Assembly: GCA_022787425.1 (NCBI GenBank)
Contig: JALFWB010000031.1
Coordinates: 62,001-126,000 of the forward strand
Reading direction: 5' to 3'
Origin: Akkermansia sp.
Lineage (GTDB): Bacteria > Verrucomicrobiota > Verrucomicrobiia > Verrucomicrobiales > Akkermansiaceae
Length of the DNA stretch: 64,000 nucleotides
The notes under the pieces were generated by a model that saw nothing but the letters and a program-made list of their open reading frames with translations, searched no databases and was not told where the DNA came from. The position numbers and the translations under genes are program-made. Positions 9,206-17,753 of this stretch are shown here, one piece after another; within the stretch, counting starts at the first letter, position 1; every line of letters starts with the position of its first letter.

Positions 9206-10351
9206 ATGCTTGCCAGGATTTCCCAGCTCATCTCGCGCGGCGTGATCGACAATACCGTCAAGGAATTGATCGATCTGCGCCTCTGGTGCATTGATGGGAA
9301 GGAGCCGCTGCATCTGCGGATGAGCGGCAACTGCCTGGGAGATATCGCGGGCTGCCGCGTGGAGTTCCGGAACAACGCTGCTGCATCCGTGACGGAGGCG
9401 GCCATGGAGTCTGCGGCGGAGGTCTTTCGCCTGCTGCGGGAGGCTGCCGCCACGCCCGGTGCCATCATTGCGGGGGACATTACATGCTCGGAGCGGCGGC
9501 GAGCCGAGGGGGATTCGCCGCTCCTCCTCAACCACCTCTACATCGAGTTCTTTGTAGGGACGCAGACGCGCTTCCTGGCCCAGATGCATCATTTCTACTA
9601 CTCCCTCTCCCTCCCGCAATGGGAGATTACCTGGGCGGAGATCCGGGCACAGGAGTACATGAATGCCGATGCCCTGCGGCAGCATGTCGACTACGTTGTC
9701 AAACATTTCTGCGGGCCCTCGCTGCACGAATGTGAGAGAGGTTTCCCGGTCGATGAGCTGGACCACGTGATGAATGCCGCCGAGGCTGGTATGGCTGTCT
9801 ACCCCACCGTATATGAGAAATATCGTTACCGCCGTGACGGAGGGGTGACGACCGCCTATGTGATGGGCCGCACCGATTACCTGCACCTCTTGGCTTCCCG
9901 CGAGGAGAACAACATGCCGCCGCCCGATGACCTGAACCGGAAATGGGAGGTGGTGGATTTCCTTGATGCCAAACGCAACAAAATGATCCGCAAGGCAATG
10001 AGAAACCCGCTCTTCCGCTCGCTTTCCGCCACCGCTACCAAACTCCGCTCGTCTATCGAGAAACTCCGCCGCACCAAGCCGGATAAGCTCGATGAAAAGG
10101 AGGTGGGGCACTATGTCGGCCTCTTTGCCTCCATCATCTCCAACGCGCTTACCTCCATCGTCCTCACCGAACAGCCCTCCTTCTCGTCCGAGATTGTCCT
10201 ACGCCGCTTGGCCTTCCTAGAAGAACGAACCCGGCGCATGAAGGAGCTCGCCGACAAGTTCTCCCCCGACTGCACCTACCTCTTCCGCGAGGCAAGTATC
10301 TCCGTGCTCAACGCCCTTCGCCTCTTCTCCGATCTCGTCCGCATGCGCTGA
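9206..10351 (+). CDS. Hypothetical protein, downstream of leuD
   Basis: A 381-aa protein that I do not recognise. The ATG at 9206 is chosen because the longer in-frame start at 9134 lies inside leuD. No signal peptide or membrane segment is seen. The N-terminal half mixes helix and strand (LHLRMSGNCLGDIAGCRVEFRNN). The middle contains FVGTQTRFLAQMHHFYYSLSLPQWEITWAEIR. The C-terminal 150 residues are rich in Lys/Arg/Glu and predicted helical (KLRRTKPDKLDEKEVGHYVG, RRLAFLEERTRRMKELADKF). Thirteen bases separate it from leuD, so it may be transcribed with leuCD, but nothing ties it to leucine synthesis. A cytoplasmic, possibly lineage-specific protein is the most that can be said. Confidence 0.75.
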   Translation: MLARISQLISRGVIDNTVKELIDLRLWCIDGKEPLHLRMSGNCLGDIAGCRVEFRNNAAASVTEAAMESAAEVFRLLREAAATPGAIIAGDITCSERRRAEGDSPLLLNHLYIEFFVGTQTRFLAQMHHFYYSLSLPQWEITWAEIRAQEYMNADALRQHVDYVVKHFCGPSLHECERGFPVDELDHVMNAAEAGMAVYPTVYEKYRYRRDGGVTTAYVMGRTDYLHLLASREENNMPPPDDLNRKWEVVDFLDAKRNKMIRKAMRNPLFRSLSATATKLRSSIEKLRRTKPDKLDEKEVGHYVGLFASIISNALTSIVLTEQPSFSSEIVLRRLAFLEERTRRMKELADKFSPDCTYLFREASISVLNALRLFSDLVRMR

Positions 10352-10401
10352 GCCCGCGATGGGAGTTGTCCCCCTGCGCACATCACGCAGCGGCGTGCGC
10401 C

Positions 10402-11526
10402 TTATTTATGTCGCACACCGAAAGGAATACCGCAGAAGCTGCGAACCTCGCGAATTCCAACCGGATAATTGATTCCCGGTTCGAGTTCATGCATCACCCC
10501 GATACGCTCAATTTTGTAGCGGAAGATACCAAGGAAAGGTCTGTAGGAAATACCCAAGAACGGAGTGGACGGCTTAACGGCATACCGATTCTCCTTATTC
10601 ATCATCCAATCCCATTTCTTCCGCCTCCGCGCAGGCACCTGATCGGCAACATCGGAGAAGATTTTGTTAACAGTTTCCTTCACCGCAATTACAAATTCCG
10701 GAATCACGGACTCGCTCAAGACCTCATATACAGCCAATGCATTACCTATGAAACGCATAAATGTAACCAATTTCACTCTTTCCCACAGTCCGGGTGTTTC
10801 ATTGAGTTTGTTGTAGATAAATTCATATTCATGCAGTAGAGCCCCGAATTTTTTATCAAATTGCTTAACAGAAGAACCCTGATTATCCATCCGATATAGG
10901 TAGACAATTTCATCCGTACAGCACCATTTCTCTGCCCTGAAAATGGTTTGAGTAAACCACCCCATATCTTGATAGGATGCTCCCGGACTCTCATGGTGAA
11001 GGATTCCTTTCTCTCGCAGAAAATCCAGTCGATAGAGAGCACTCCAAGTACTCGGCTGAAAGACAGAATAATCGTCACTGGGCACAAAGATCCTCCTGAC
11101 TAACTTATTCAAATTAACCCATTCATACCGCACACCATCGGGGGAGTTCTGCATGGTTAAATAGGTTCCCCGAACAATATCCGGCCTTGCATTATTTTCG
11201 ACCTCCTTCCACAGAACCTCATACGCCTTTCTTGGCAGCATGTCATCCGGTTCGAGAATGGCCATATAGAGTCCACGAGCTGCATCCATCCCCCTGTTCA
11301 TGGCCTTCCCGTAACCACCGTTCGGAAAGTCAAGAACCTTGAACCGATCATCCTTTGCAGCGTATTCACGCATTACATCCAGACTTTTGTCCGTGGAGCC
11401 ATCATTAACCAAGATAGCCTCGTATTCGGTGAAGGTCTGGCGAAGGAGGCTGTCCAAACACGGACGCAGGAATTCTCCCGCATTGTAAATGGGGATAATA
11501 ACGGAAATTAGCGGTTGTTGAGCCAT
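10402..11526 (-). CDS. Glycosyltransferase family 2, duplicated copy 1
   Basis: The 374-aa product has a GT-A fold of the family 2 type in residues 6-110. It begins PLISVIIPIYNAGEFLRPCL, then LVNDGSTDKS (nucleotide-sugar contact) and AILEPDDMLP carrying the metal-binding acidic motif. The C-terminal 200 residues are helical with basic patches and no obvious membrane helix. It probably adds a sugar to a surface glycan in the cytoplasm; donor and acceptor are unknown. The gene is a close paralogue of 11934-13058, same length, with few changes in the catalytic third and more in the C-terminal half (for example IERIGVMHELEP versus IERTSEMLELEP). A TATAAT-like box at 11587-11592 on the minus strand may start its transcript. 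Confidence 0.88.
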   Translation of the reverse strand: MAQQPLISVIIPIYNAGEFLRPCLDSLLRQTFTEYEAILVNDGSTDKSLDVMREYAAKDDRFKVLDFPNGGYGKAMNRGMDAARGLYMAILEPDDMLPRKAYEVLWKEVENNARPDIVRGTYLTMQNSPDGVRYEWVNLNKLVRRIFVPSDDYSVFQPSTWSALYRLDFLREKGILHHESPGASYQDMGWFTQTIFRAEKWCCTDEIVYLYRMDNQGSSVKQFDKKFGALLHEYEFIYNKLNETPGLWERVKLVTFMRFIGNALAVYEVLSESVIPEFVIAVKETVNKIFSDVADQVPARRRKKWDWMMNKENRYAVKPSTPFLGISYRPFLGIFRYKIERIGVMHELEPGINYPVGIREVRSFCGIPFGVRHK

Positions 11527-11755
11527 AAAGTCTTTCTGAAATCTGATTTCTCGATATCCTTATGCTATTACCTGTTTCATCATTGCATTATAAATAACGA
11601 TCAGGGTTGAAACAGCGAGCGCATAAACTTTCGCATGTGGGGATAATCTATGGTATCACGCTCCTCCTAGCTTAGCAAGCCGATAATTGCATAGACAGGA
11701 AGAAAATACAAATTCCGTAGGCACGACAAACTGACGCGCCCGGTTTATGGGATGA

Positions 11756-11789
11756 ATTACCCCCTCTCCGGCTGGGGAGAAGGGGTAAT
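11756..11789 (-). terminator. Decayed copy of the bamA terminator hairpin
   Basis: Fourteen-base arms (11756-11769 and 11776-11789) pair with one mismatch. The element corresponds to the perfect hairpin downstream of bamA at 13309-13338 and lies at the equivalent place in the duplicated block. Confidence 0.5.
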
Positions 11790-11797
11790 GAGAAAGA

Positions 11798-11850
11798 TCA
11801 GTACCTAGCATCCATGTAGAACTGGAACTGACCCGCTGTCAACGGCGTTG
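11798..11850 (-). pseudogene. Relic of the bamA 3' end
   Basis: Read on the minus strand, the last nine codons plus stop give FQFYMDARY, against FQFYVDAKY at the end of the intact bamA. Upstream of this, a net 2-base deletion breaks the frame and similarity stops near 11850. It marks how far the duplication originally extended into bamA. Confidence 0.8.
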
Positions 11851-11933
11851 AGCAGCATGGTCACAATGAAGGCCAAGCCACGGAGGGAGATAAACCTCGT
11901 CCGCCAAGCACACCTCACACAGCAGCGTGCCCC

Positions 11934-13058
11934 TTATTTACAGCGAACTCTGAAGGGGATACCGCAGAAGCTACGAACCTCGCGACTTCGAAACGGATAG
12001 CTGATTCCCGGTTCAAGTTCAAGCATCTCGCTCGTTCGCTCAATTTTATAGCGAAAAATTCCCAGGAAGCGTTTATATCTAATGCAAGGGAAAGGTACAG
12101 GCGGATGAAGGGGATACCTCCTCTCCTTATTCAGCATCCAGTTCCATTTCTCGCTTCTCCGGGCTGGTACCAGATCGGCAACATCGGAGAAGATTTTTTG
12201 CACAGTCTCCTTAACGCATGTAACGAACTCACCCAACACAGGTTCACTCAGAATCTCATATATCGCCAAATGATCACACACGAAGCGCATAAACAAGCTC
12301 GTCTTCACCTTTTCCCACAATTCGGGCGTCTCATTGAGCTTTTCGTAAACAAACTCATATTCGTGCGATAGAACAGCAAATTTTCTATCATACTGTTTGA
12401 CAGAGGATTCCGGATTATCTATACGATACAGATAAACGATTTCATCCGTACAGCACCATCTTTCTGCCCTGAAAATGGTTTGAGTAAACCACCCCATATC
12501 TTGATAGGATGCTCCAGGGCTCTCATGGTGACGGATTCCTTTCTCTCGCAGGAAATCCAGTCGATAGAGAGCACTCCAAGTACTCGGATGAAAGGATGAA
12601 TAGTCATCACTCGGAACTAAGATCTTCTTGACTAACTTATTAAAATTAACCCATTCATACCGCACACCATCGGGGGAGCTCTGCATGGTTAAGTAGGTTC
12701 CCCGAACAATATCCGGCCTTGAATTTTTTTCGACCTCCTTCCACAAGGATTCATACGCCTTTCTTGGCAGCATATCATCCGGTTCGAGAATGGCCATATA
12801 GAGTCCACGGGCTGCATCCATCCCCCTGTTCATGGCCTTCCCATAACCACCGTTCGGGAAGTCAAGAACCATGAACCGATCATCCTTCGCAGCGTATTCG
12901 CGCATTACGTCCAAACTATGGTCCGTGGAGCCATCATTAACCAGGATAGCTTCATATTCGGTGAAGGTCTGGCGAAGGAGGCTGTCCAAACAAGGACGCA
13001 GGAATTCTCCCGCATTGTAAATGGGGATAATGACAGAGATTAGCGGTTGCTGAGCCAT
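11934..13058 (-). CDS. Glycosyltransferase family 2, duplicated copy 2
   Basis: A 374-aa GT-A family 2 enzyme, paralogue of 10402-11526. The catalytic features are intact: SVIIPIYNAGEFL, LVNDGSTDHS and ILEPDDMLPRKAYE. The C-terminal half carries the substitutions expected of an independently evolving copy, and neither copy has a stop or frameshift, so both appear to be under selection. It lies downstream of bamA on the same strand but beyond a terminator, with its own candidate -10 box TATAAT at 13120-13125. A role in surface polysaccharide or glycoprotein assembly is inferred from family only. Confidence 0.88.
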   Translation of the reverse strand: MAQQPLISVIIPIYNAGEFLRPCLDSLLRQTFTEYEAILVNDGSTDHSLDVMREYAAKDDRFMVLDFPNGGYGKAMNRGMDAARGLYMAILEPDDMLPRKAYESLWKEVEKNSRPDIVRGTYLTMQSSPDGVRYEWVNFNKLVKKILVPSDDYSSFHPSTWSALYRLDFLREKGIRHHESPGASYQDMGWFTQTIFRAERWCCTDEIVYLYRIDNPESSVKQYDRKFAVLSHEYEFVYEKLNETPELWEKVKTSLFMRFVCDHLAIYEILSEPVLGEFVTCVKETVQKIFSDVADLVPARRSEKWNWMLNKERRYPLHPPVPFPCIRYKRFLGIFRYKIERTSEMLELEPGISYPFRSREVRSFCGIPFRVRCK

Positions 13059-13308
13059 AAAGTCTTTCTGAAATCTGATTGCATCGATATCCCCACACTA
13101 TTCATGATCACATCCAAAAATTATACCCCATCGGGAAATAATGAGCGGCAAACAGGATTGAGACAGAGAGAGCATGAGTTTCCGGTTGTGAGGACGGCCC
13201 ATAGTATCACGCTCTGCCTAGTTTAGCAAGCCGATAATTGCATAAACCGGAAGAAAACAAAGATTCCGAAGGCACGATAAACTGACGCGCCCGGTTTATG
13301 GGATGAAT

Positions 13309-13338
13309 TTCCCCCTCTCCGGATGGGGAGAGGGGGAA
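13309..13338 (-). terminator. bamA terminator hairpin
   Basis: A perfect 12-bp inverted repeat (13309-13320 / 13327-13338, 6-base loop) begins 11 bases after the bamA stop. The downstream T content on the minus strand is weak, so efficiency is uncertain. Confidence 0.6.
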
Positions 13339-13349
13339 TGAGGAGATGA

Positions 13350-15965
13350 TCAGTACTTGGCGTCGACGTAGAATTGGAACTGACCTCCGTTGTCGACGGC
13401 GTTGTCGGAGCGAATGGGCATGGCGTAGTCAACGGCAATGGGGCCGATGGGCAGGTTGAGTCGGAGACCGATACCCCAGTCTGCAGCGAACTTATTAGCC
13501 TTGAAATCGAAGGATTTTTCGTTCACGAAGCCAACGTCTAAGAAGGTGGCAAAGCGGATGGAGTCCACCAAGGGGAGACTGACCTCAAACTGAGCAAAGG
13601 CCGAGGTAAGACCGCCCATGGACTCACTGCCGGCAAGTGCGGGATCAATACCGCCAACATCGTGGTACTTGAAGCCACGGAGGTTGTTCGGGCCACCGAG
13701 GTAACAACGCTCGAAGAGCGGCACCGTCTTGTTTTTATCCAAGGCATCCACGGACTCCACGGCAAAGTTGAAGCTGAAGATGGAATCCCAGAACGAGTTG
13801 TAGTAATACGAACCCTCCATCGCAGCACTGTAGGTCTGAACGGTGCTGCCCGGGCCGCTCCAACCGCCGGTCACGCGGAAGTGACCGCCCTTGCGCGGGG
13901 TAATGATCGCATCTCGGGAGTCATAGGTATACCCAAGAGCAAAGTGGCTGCGAACGAACGAGCCCATGTTATCACGGAAGAAGGGCGGTGCATCAGACTC
14001 CGGGCGGAGGCGGAAGTTCTCGATGCGATACTCAAAGTTAATCGAGTGGTAATCGTTGAGGGCCTTGTTCAGTGTAACGGAATAACCGAAGTTACGCTGT
14101 GTGTAGTAATCGCTGATATAAGAGCTACTGGAGAAAAACACCTCGTTACCGAGGGCCAGACGCGTATCCAAGAACCACGGCTCGAGCAGGTGAATGCGTG
14201 CACTCTGATAATCGAAACCAAGATCACCCGTCACGGTCAGGCGCTGGCCACCACCCACGAAGGAACCGGTGAGGAAGCCCGCAATATCAAAGTTAGACTG
14301 CGTGGTGCTGACGTAAACAGAGGCATTCTGAATGCTGGAGAAACGCACACCGACCTGGAATTGCCCCGTACCCTGCTCATGCACCGTTACATCGACATCA
14401 CGGTAGCCCGGCACCGGTGACGATGCCTGGGAAATGTCGACATAATCAAAGTACTTGAGGTTATCCAGACGCTTCTTCGCCGTCTGCAGGTCCACGGCAT
14501 TGAGGTTACTGCCGGACTTGAGCGGGAGCTCACGAAGAATGACGTGGCTGCGGGTCTTGGTGTTACCGGTCAGGTTGATGCGGCCGACGCGATAGGGATT
14601 CCCCTCATTGATATTGTAGCGAATATCAATCAAGTGCACCCCCTTCTCATCCACACCCACCTCCGTAATGTCCGGATTGACCTCTGCGTCAGCATAGCCC
14701 TTGGCACCGTAGTAGGAGCGGATCATGTCAACGTCATCCGTAACCTTCTGCAGCGAATAGATATCATTATCCAGCATACTGAGCCCGGGGGAGAGCTCCT
14801 TGGGCGTGTAAACCTTCATGGGCCCGAAGGTGACATGACGCACGCGGTAGAGGGGCCCCTCATTCAGGTAAATCTTGAAACCGAGGTTCTTCCGGCTGCC
14901 GCCCGGCGCGGAAGTGGCCTCCACCTTCGACACGGCAGCGCGCAGATAACCGTAATTGCGGTAATGGCGCACGATCGCCTGAAAATCATCGTCCAACTGC
15001 TCGCGATCCAGTCGGCCGTTCTTGGTAATCCACGACAAGGGCTTGAACCAATCACGCTCCTTGGTGACCATCAGCTGCCGCAACTGCTTGCTGTCGAAAC
15101 GCTTATTGCCCACGAAGTCGATGTTGACCACATGAACACGCGCACCCTCCTTGATACTGAAGATAACATCCTTGTACTCATTGCGGGCGGTAGGTGTTGC
15201 ACGCCAAGTCACCTGAGCATCCGGGAAACCGGCCTGCTGATAAGCCTTGATGATCTCCGCACGGGCGCGGGCCAGCTCCTTATCATTGAGCGGGCGACCG
15301 CTCGCCAGTTTGGTCTTGTCGCGCAGATCCGACTGGTCAAAGAAGGTATTTCCCTCAAAGCCCACACCGCCCAGAACATCCGCCGTGCGCACCACAAAGA
15401 CCAAGTCCACTCCATTCCCGCGCGGGGTAGCCATAACACGAGCATCCGGGTGCACATACCCACGCTCAATCAGACGCTCCAAGTCCGTATTCACCCGCAT
15501 CGGGCTGTACTTGCTGCCTGCACGGGTCTGAATGACATCCATGATACGCGCGGCCGGCACTGTACGCTCGGCAGTTGTAAACTGAAGGCGAACGCTGTTG
15601 ACGGTCTTACCCACGAGCTGCTCATCCCCGCCGAACATGCCACTACCCTCGCCGAGCTCACGCTTCATCTCCTCCTCACTGACCAAGCGCGTTTCATCCG
15701 CCATGTTCACCAGACGCGTCTCACGATCTGCCTCGCGCTGGCGCTCCTGGTCATTCAGCGTGGGATCCGCTGTAACAGGGGCCGCACCATCCTGCTGAGC
15801 CTGCCGCTCAGCAGCTTGCTTACGGGCAGCTTCTGCCTTACGTTGGTCCTCCACCATGGCATCCATGAAGGGGTCCCCGGTCGATTCCTGGGCGCAGACG
15901 GTGCAGCCGACGGAAAGGGAAAGGGCGAGCAGCCGGGCCACTCGCTGCGTTGTGGGTGTGTGCAT
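13350..15965 (-). CDS. bamA: Outer membrane protein assembly factor BamA
   Basis: The 871-aa Omp85-family protein folds and inserts beta-barrels at the outer membrane. Residues 1-25 form a signal peptide (ending TVCAQES). A low-complexity Gln/Ala/Arg-rich stretch runs to about residue 95 and is longer than in proteobacterial BamA. POTRA domains follow (about 105-530, e.g. VGGVGFEGNTFFDQSDL, VVNIDFVGNKRFD, VGRINLTGNTKTRSHVI), then the C-terminal barrel. The barrel includes GGPNNLRGFKYHDVGG, carrying the conserved loop-6 (V/I)RGF/(L)RGF motif, and GLRLNLPIGPIAVDYAMP. It ends in KY rather than the usual aromatic F/W. The start ATG at 15965 is 6 bases after a TAAAAT box. The 3' end is partly duplicated at 11798-11850. 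Confidence 0.95.
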   Translation of the reverse strand: MHTPTTQRVARLLALSLSVGCTVCAQESTGDPFMDAMVEDQRKAEAARKQAAERQAQQDGAAPVTADPTLNDQERQREADRETRLVNMADETRLVSEEEMKRELGEGSGMFGGDEQLVGKTVNSVRLQFTTAERTVPAARIMDVIQTRAGSKYSPMRVNTDLERLIERGYVHPDARVMATPRGNGVDLVFVVRTADVLGGVGFEGNTFFDQSDLRDKTKLASGRPLNDKELARARAEIIKAYQQAGFPDAQVTWRATPTARNEYKDVIFSIKEGARVHVVNIDFVGNKRFDSKQLRQLMVTKERDWFKPLSWITKNGRLDREQLDDDFQAIVRHYRNYGYLRAAVSKVEATSAPGGSRKNLGFKIYLNEGPLYRVRHVTFGPMKVYTPKELSPGLSMLDNDIYSLQKVTDDVDMIRSYYGAKGYADAEVNPDITEVGVDEKGVHLIDIRYNINEGNPYRVGRINLTGNTKTRSHVILRELPLKSGSNLNAVDLQTAKKRLDNLKYFDYVDISQASSPVPGYRDVDVTVHEQGTGQFQVGVRFSSIQNASVYVSTTQSNFDIAGFLTGSFVGGGQRLTVTGDLGFDYQSARIHLLEPWFLDTRLALGNEVFFSSSSYISDYYTQRNFGYSVTLNKALNDYHSINFEYRIENFRLRPESDAPPFFRDNMGSFVRSHFALGYTYDSRDAIITPRKGGHFRVTGGWSGPGSTVQTYSAAMEGSYYYNSFWDSIFSFNFAVESVDALDKNKTVPLFERCYLGGPNNLRGFKYHDVGGIDPALAGSESMGGLTSAFAQFEVSLPLVDSIRFATFLDVGFVNEKSFDFKANKFAADWGIGLRLNLPIGPIAVDYAMPIRSDNAVDNGGQFQFYVDAKY

Positions 15966-15971
15966 GAGGTC

Positions 15972-15999
15972 ATTTTAGCGTCTACAGCCCCTATGTCAA
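15972..15999 (-). promoter_or_regulatory. bamA promoter
   Basis: On the minus strand TTGACA (15999-15994) in the context GGCTTGACA, a 16-bp spacer and TAAAAT (15977-15972) end 6 bases before the bamA ATG. A leaderless transcript is predicted. The promoter diverges from that of nuoB. Confidence 0.75.
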
Positions 16000-16054
16000 G
16001 CCTATATTCTGCGCGCCCCGCATTTTCTTTTTGCACCCCGATGCGATTTTAGGC

Positions 16055-16083
16055 TTGAAGTTCGGAGCCAAATCGGGTATGCT
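16055..16083 (+). promoter_or_regulatory. nuoB promoter
   Basis: TTGAAG (16055-16060, within AGGCTTGAAG), a 17-bp spacer and TATGCT (16078-16083) are followed after 7 bases by an in-frame GTG at 16091. This rules out the in-frame codons at 16031 and 16079, which lie in or before the promoter. Confidence 0.7.
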
Positions 16084-16090
16084 TGCTTCA

Positions 16091-16720
16091 GTGCGGCAGG
16101 TATATCCCGCGCAATTCACCGATATGAGCAGTGAAGACCGACAGATAATAGAGCAGAACTACATGTGCGACCCGGAGGCAGACGGCGGGTTTGTCTACAC
16201 CACGGTGGAGGCCGCCATCAACTGGATGCAGAAATACTCCCTTTGGCCGATGCCCATGGGCACCTCCTGCTGCGCCATCGAGTACATGGCCGCTGCGTGC
16301 TCCCGCTACGATATTTCCCGTTTCGGCGCAGAGGTGAACCGCTATGCACCCCGCCAAGCCGATTTCATGTTTATTTGCGGCACGATCACCTACAAGATGG
16401 CGATGCTGGTGCGCCGCATCTGGGACCAGATGCCGGAGCCTAAGTGGTGCATAGCCTGCGGGGCCTGTGCCTGCACCGGCGGTATGTTCCGCAGCTATTC
16501 CGTTTTGCAGGGTGTGGACAAGATCGTACCCGTAGACGTGTACATCTCCGGCTGCCCGCCGCGTCCGGAGGCTCTGCTGCAGGGTCTCATCACGCTGCAG
16601 GACAAGATTATGGCGACGAATCATCCGCTCAAGGACTTCTTCAAGGAGCACTCGCTGCGCGAGGCCCCGAACGCAAGCACCATCCGCGCAAGCATTGCGG
16701 TAGACGGCGTATCCGATTGA
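16091..16720 (+). CDS. nuoB: NADH-quinone oxidoreductase subunit B (NuoB)
   Basis: The subunit of respiratory complex I that carries iron-sulfur cluster N2 next to the quinone site, about 209 aa. The four cluster-ligand cysteines lie in [23 protein letters not shown] and [12 protein letters not shown], the standard spacing for NuoB. The GTG at 16091 is chosen because it follows the -10 box by 7 bases; ATG 16124 (MSSEDRQ) is the alternative. The C-terminus extends about 25 residues past the core ([17 protein letters not shown]). nuoC follows after 28 bases, but nuoA is not upstream and nuoD does not follow, so complex I genes are split in this genome. Confidence 0.95.
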   Translation: MRQVYPAQFTDMSSEDRQIIEQNYMCDPEADGGFVYTTVEAAINWMQKYSLWPMPMGTSCCAIEYMAAACSRYDISRFGAEVNRYAPRQADFMFICGTITYKMAMLVRRIWDQMPEPKWCIACGACACTGGMFRSYSVLQGVDKIVPVDVYISGCPPRPEALLQGLITLQDKIMATNHPLKDFFKEHSLREAPNASTIRASIAVDGVSD

Positions 16721-16748
16721 TCTGGAACCCTTTTCTGTTTTGAACACC

Positions 16749-17321
16749 ATGGCCAAACTTACAGAGCTGCAGCAGGCAGCGGCGAAGAAAATTACCGAGC
16801 GCTTTCCGCAGGTGAAGGCAACGGAATTCCGCGGAGACACAACCCTGACGGTTGATCCGGCGGATTTGACGGCAGTGATGACATTTGCCAAGCACACCTG
16901 CGGTTTCGATATGCTGGTGTGCGTCTCCTCAGTGGATCACTTGGGAGAGGAGCCGCGCTACGAGACGAACTACACAATCACCCAGGCAGAGACGGGGGCG
17001 AACCTTTTGGTGCGTTGCCCCGTGGCGGGTCCGGCTCCGGCGGTGCCCTCCATGGTGCCTGTATGGCGCTCGGCCAACTGGCTGGAGCGTGAGCAGTACG
17101 ACCTGATGGGTATCGAGTTTACCGGGCATCCGGATCTGCGCCGCATCATGATGTGGGAGGGTTACCCCTACAACCCGCTGCGCAAGGACTTCCCGGTGGC
17201 AGGCAAGGAGTTTGAGCAGGCGGGGATGGCCTTTACCGAGGTTGCACCCACGGCCGGCGGTCCGTTCACAACCCGACCGGGTACCACTGCAGGCAGCCGC
17301 GAGCCGAGCCCGCGCGCGTAG
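16749..17321 (+). CDS. nuoC: NADH-quinone oxidoreductase subunit C (NuoC)
   Basis: The 30-kDa-type peripheral-arm subunit of complex I, 190 aa from ATG 16749. A family-typical N-terminal half ([32 protein letters not shown]) leads into the conserved signature [26 protein letters not shown] and the following YPLRKDFP-like segment ([10 protein letters not shown]). A 35-residue Thr/Pro-rich tail after residue 150 is extra and probably disordered. It is co-transcribed with nuoB. In many bacteria nuoD comes next; here an RNase III-like gene does, so NuoC is a separate protein rather than a NuoCD fusion. Confidence 0.93.
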   Translation: MAKLTELQQAAAKKITERFPQVKATEFRGDTTLTVDPADLTAVMTFAKHTCGFDMLVCVSSVDHLGEEPRYETNYTITQAETGANLLVRCPVAGPAPAVPSMVPVWRSANWLEREQYDLMGIEFTGHPDLRRIMMWEGYPYNPLRKDFPVAGKEFEQAGMAFTEVAPTAGGPFTTRPGTTAGSREPSPRA

Positions 17322-17413
17322 TCCCCGTTGCAGGGTTTCTGCAACCGTCGTTGTCCTTCCCGGCACGGCGGTTGCTTTTTCCCCGGAACTTCTGCCCGCT
17401 CACCCCTCACACC

Positions 17414-17725
17414 ATGTCTACCTTACCCCCGGATTCAGATCCCGTGTGCCGCGCCCAAGCTTGGGTCGGCGATGCCGTGCTGGCTCTCTATGTGCGCAGG
17501 TGGATCCTCAGTTTTAACGGCGGTGTCATCGATGGCGACCTTTTCATCGAGTTCACCTCCAACAACTTCCTGCGCCTCACCGGTAACGCAACGGGCGTAG
17601 AGGCTTGCATCGGCCGCGTGTATGAGAGCGAAGGGACGGAGGCTGCTTTCGCTTGGATTGAGAAGAATCTGCGTCCCAAGATGGATGCGCGGCTGCATAT
17701 TCTGCGCCGCAAAAATAAGCACTAA
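17414..17725 (+). CDS. Mini-ribonuclease III-like protein
   Basis: This 103-aa protein consists of a single RNase III-type domain. The core AWVGDAVLALYVRR matches the Mini-III (MrnC) version of the RNase III signature, with the catalytic-region Gly-Asp; the second acidic helix is around ESEGTEAAFAWIEK. There is no double-stranded RNA-binding domain. Mini-III enzymes trim 23S rRNA precursor ends in Firmicutes and plastids. The protein is shorter than the usual 125-140 aa but looks complete from ATG 17414 to a basic tail (LHILRRKNKH). It lies 92 bases after nuoC and 28 before the TPM gene. Function by family only. Confidence 0.75.
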   Translation: MSTLPPDSDPVCRAQAWVGDAVLALYVRRWILSFNGGVIDGDLFIEFTSNNFLRLTGNATGVEACIGRVYESEGTEAAFAWIEKNLRPKMDARLHILRRKNKH

Positions 17726-17753
17726 GCAGCTATAGGTTGTTTATTATCCCGAA

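Larger units (their letters stand above)
10378..11850. repeat. Segmental tandem duplication, copy 1 (GT2 gene plus decayed bamA end)
   Basis: This block and 11908-13404 are recognisably the same sequence throughout. Each starts at a GCACA/GCACACC-CA-CAGC-GCGTGC motif, contains a whole GT2 gene, the intergenic region with its terminator-like hairpin, and the 3' end of bamA. The two copies have diverged by point changes and small indels. A 57-bp unmatched spacer (11851-11907) separates them. Confidence 0.85.
11908..13404. repeat. Segmental tandem duplication, copy 2 (GT2 gene plus intact bamA end)
   Basis: This is the partner of 10378-11850. Its distal end is still joined to full-length bamA, so it is probably the parental arrangement, with copy 1 the inserted duplicate. 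Confidence 0.85.

Noticed and set aside
17327-17346. GTTGCAG/CTGCAAC hairpin after nuoC as a terminator
   Set aside because: Seven-base arms without a T-run; the next gene on the same strand may be co-transcribed.
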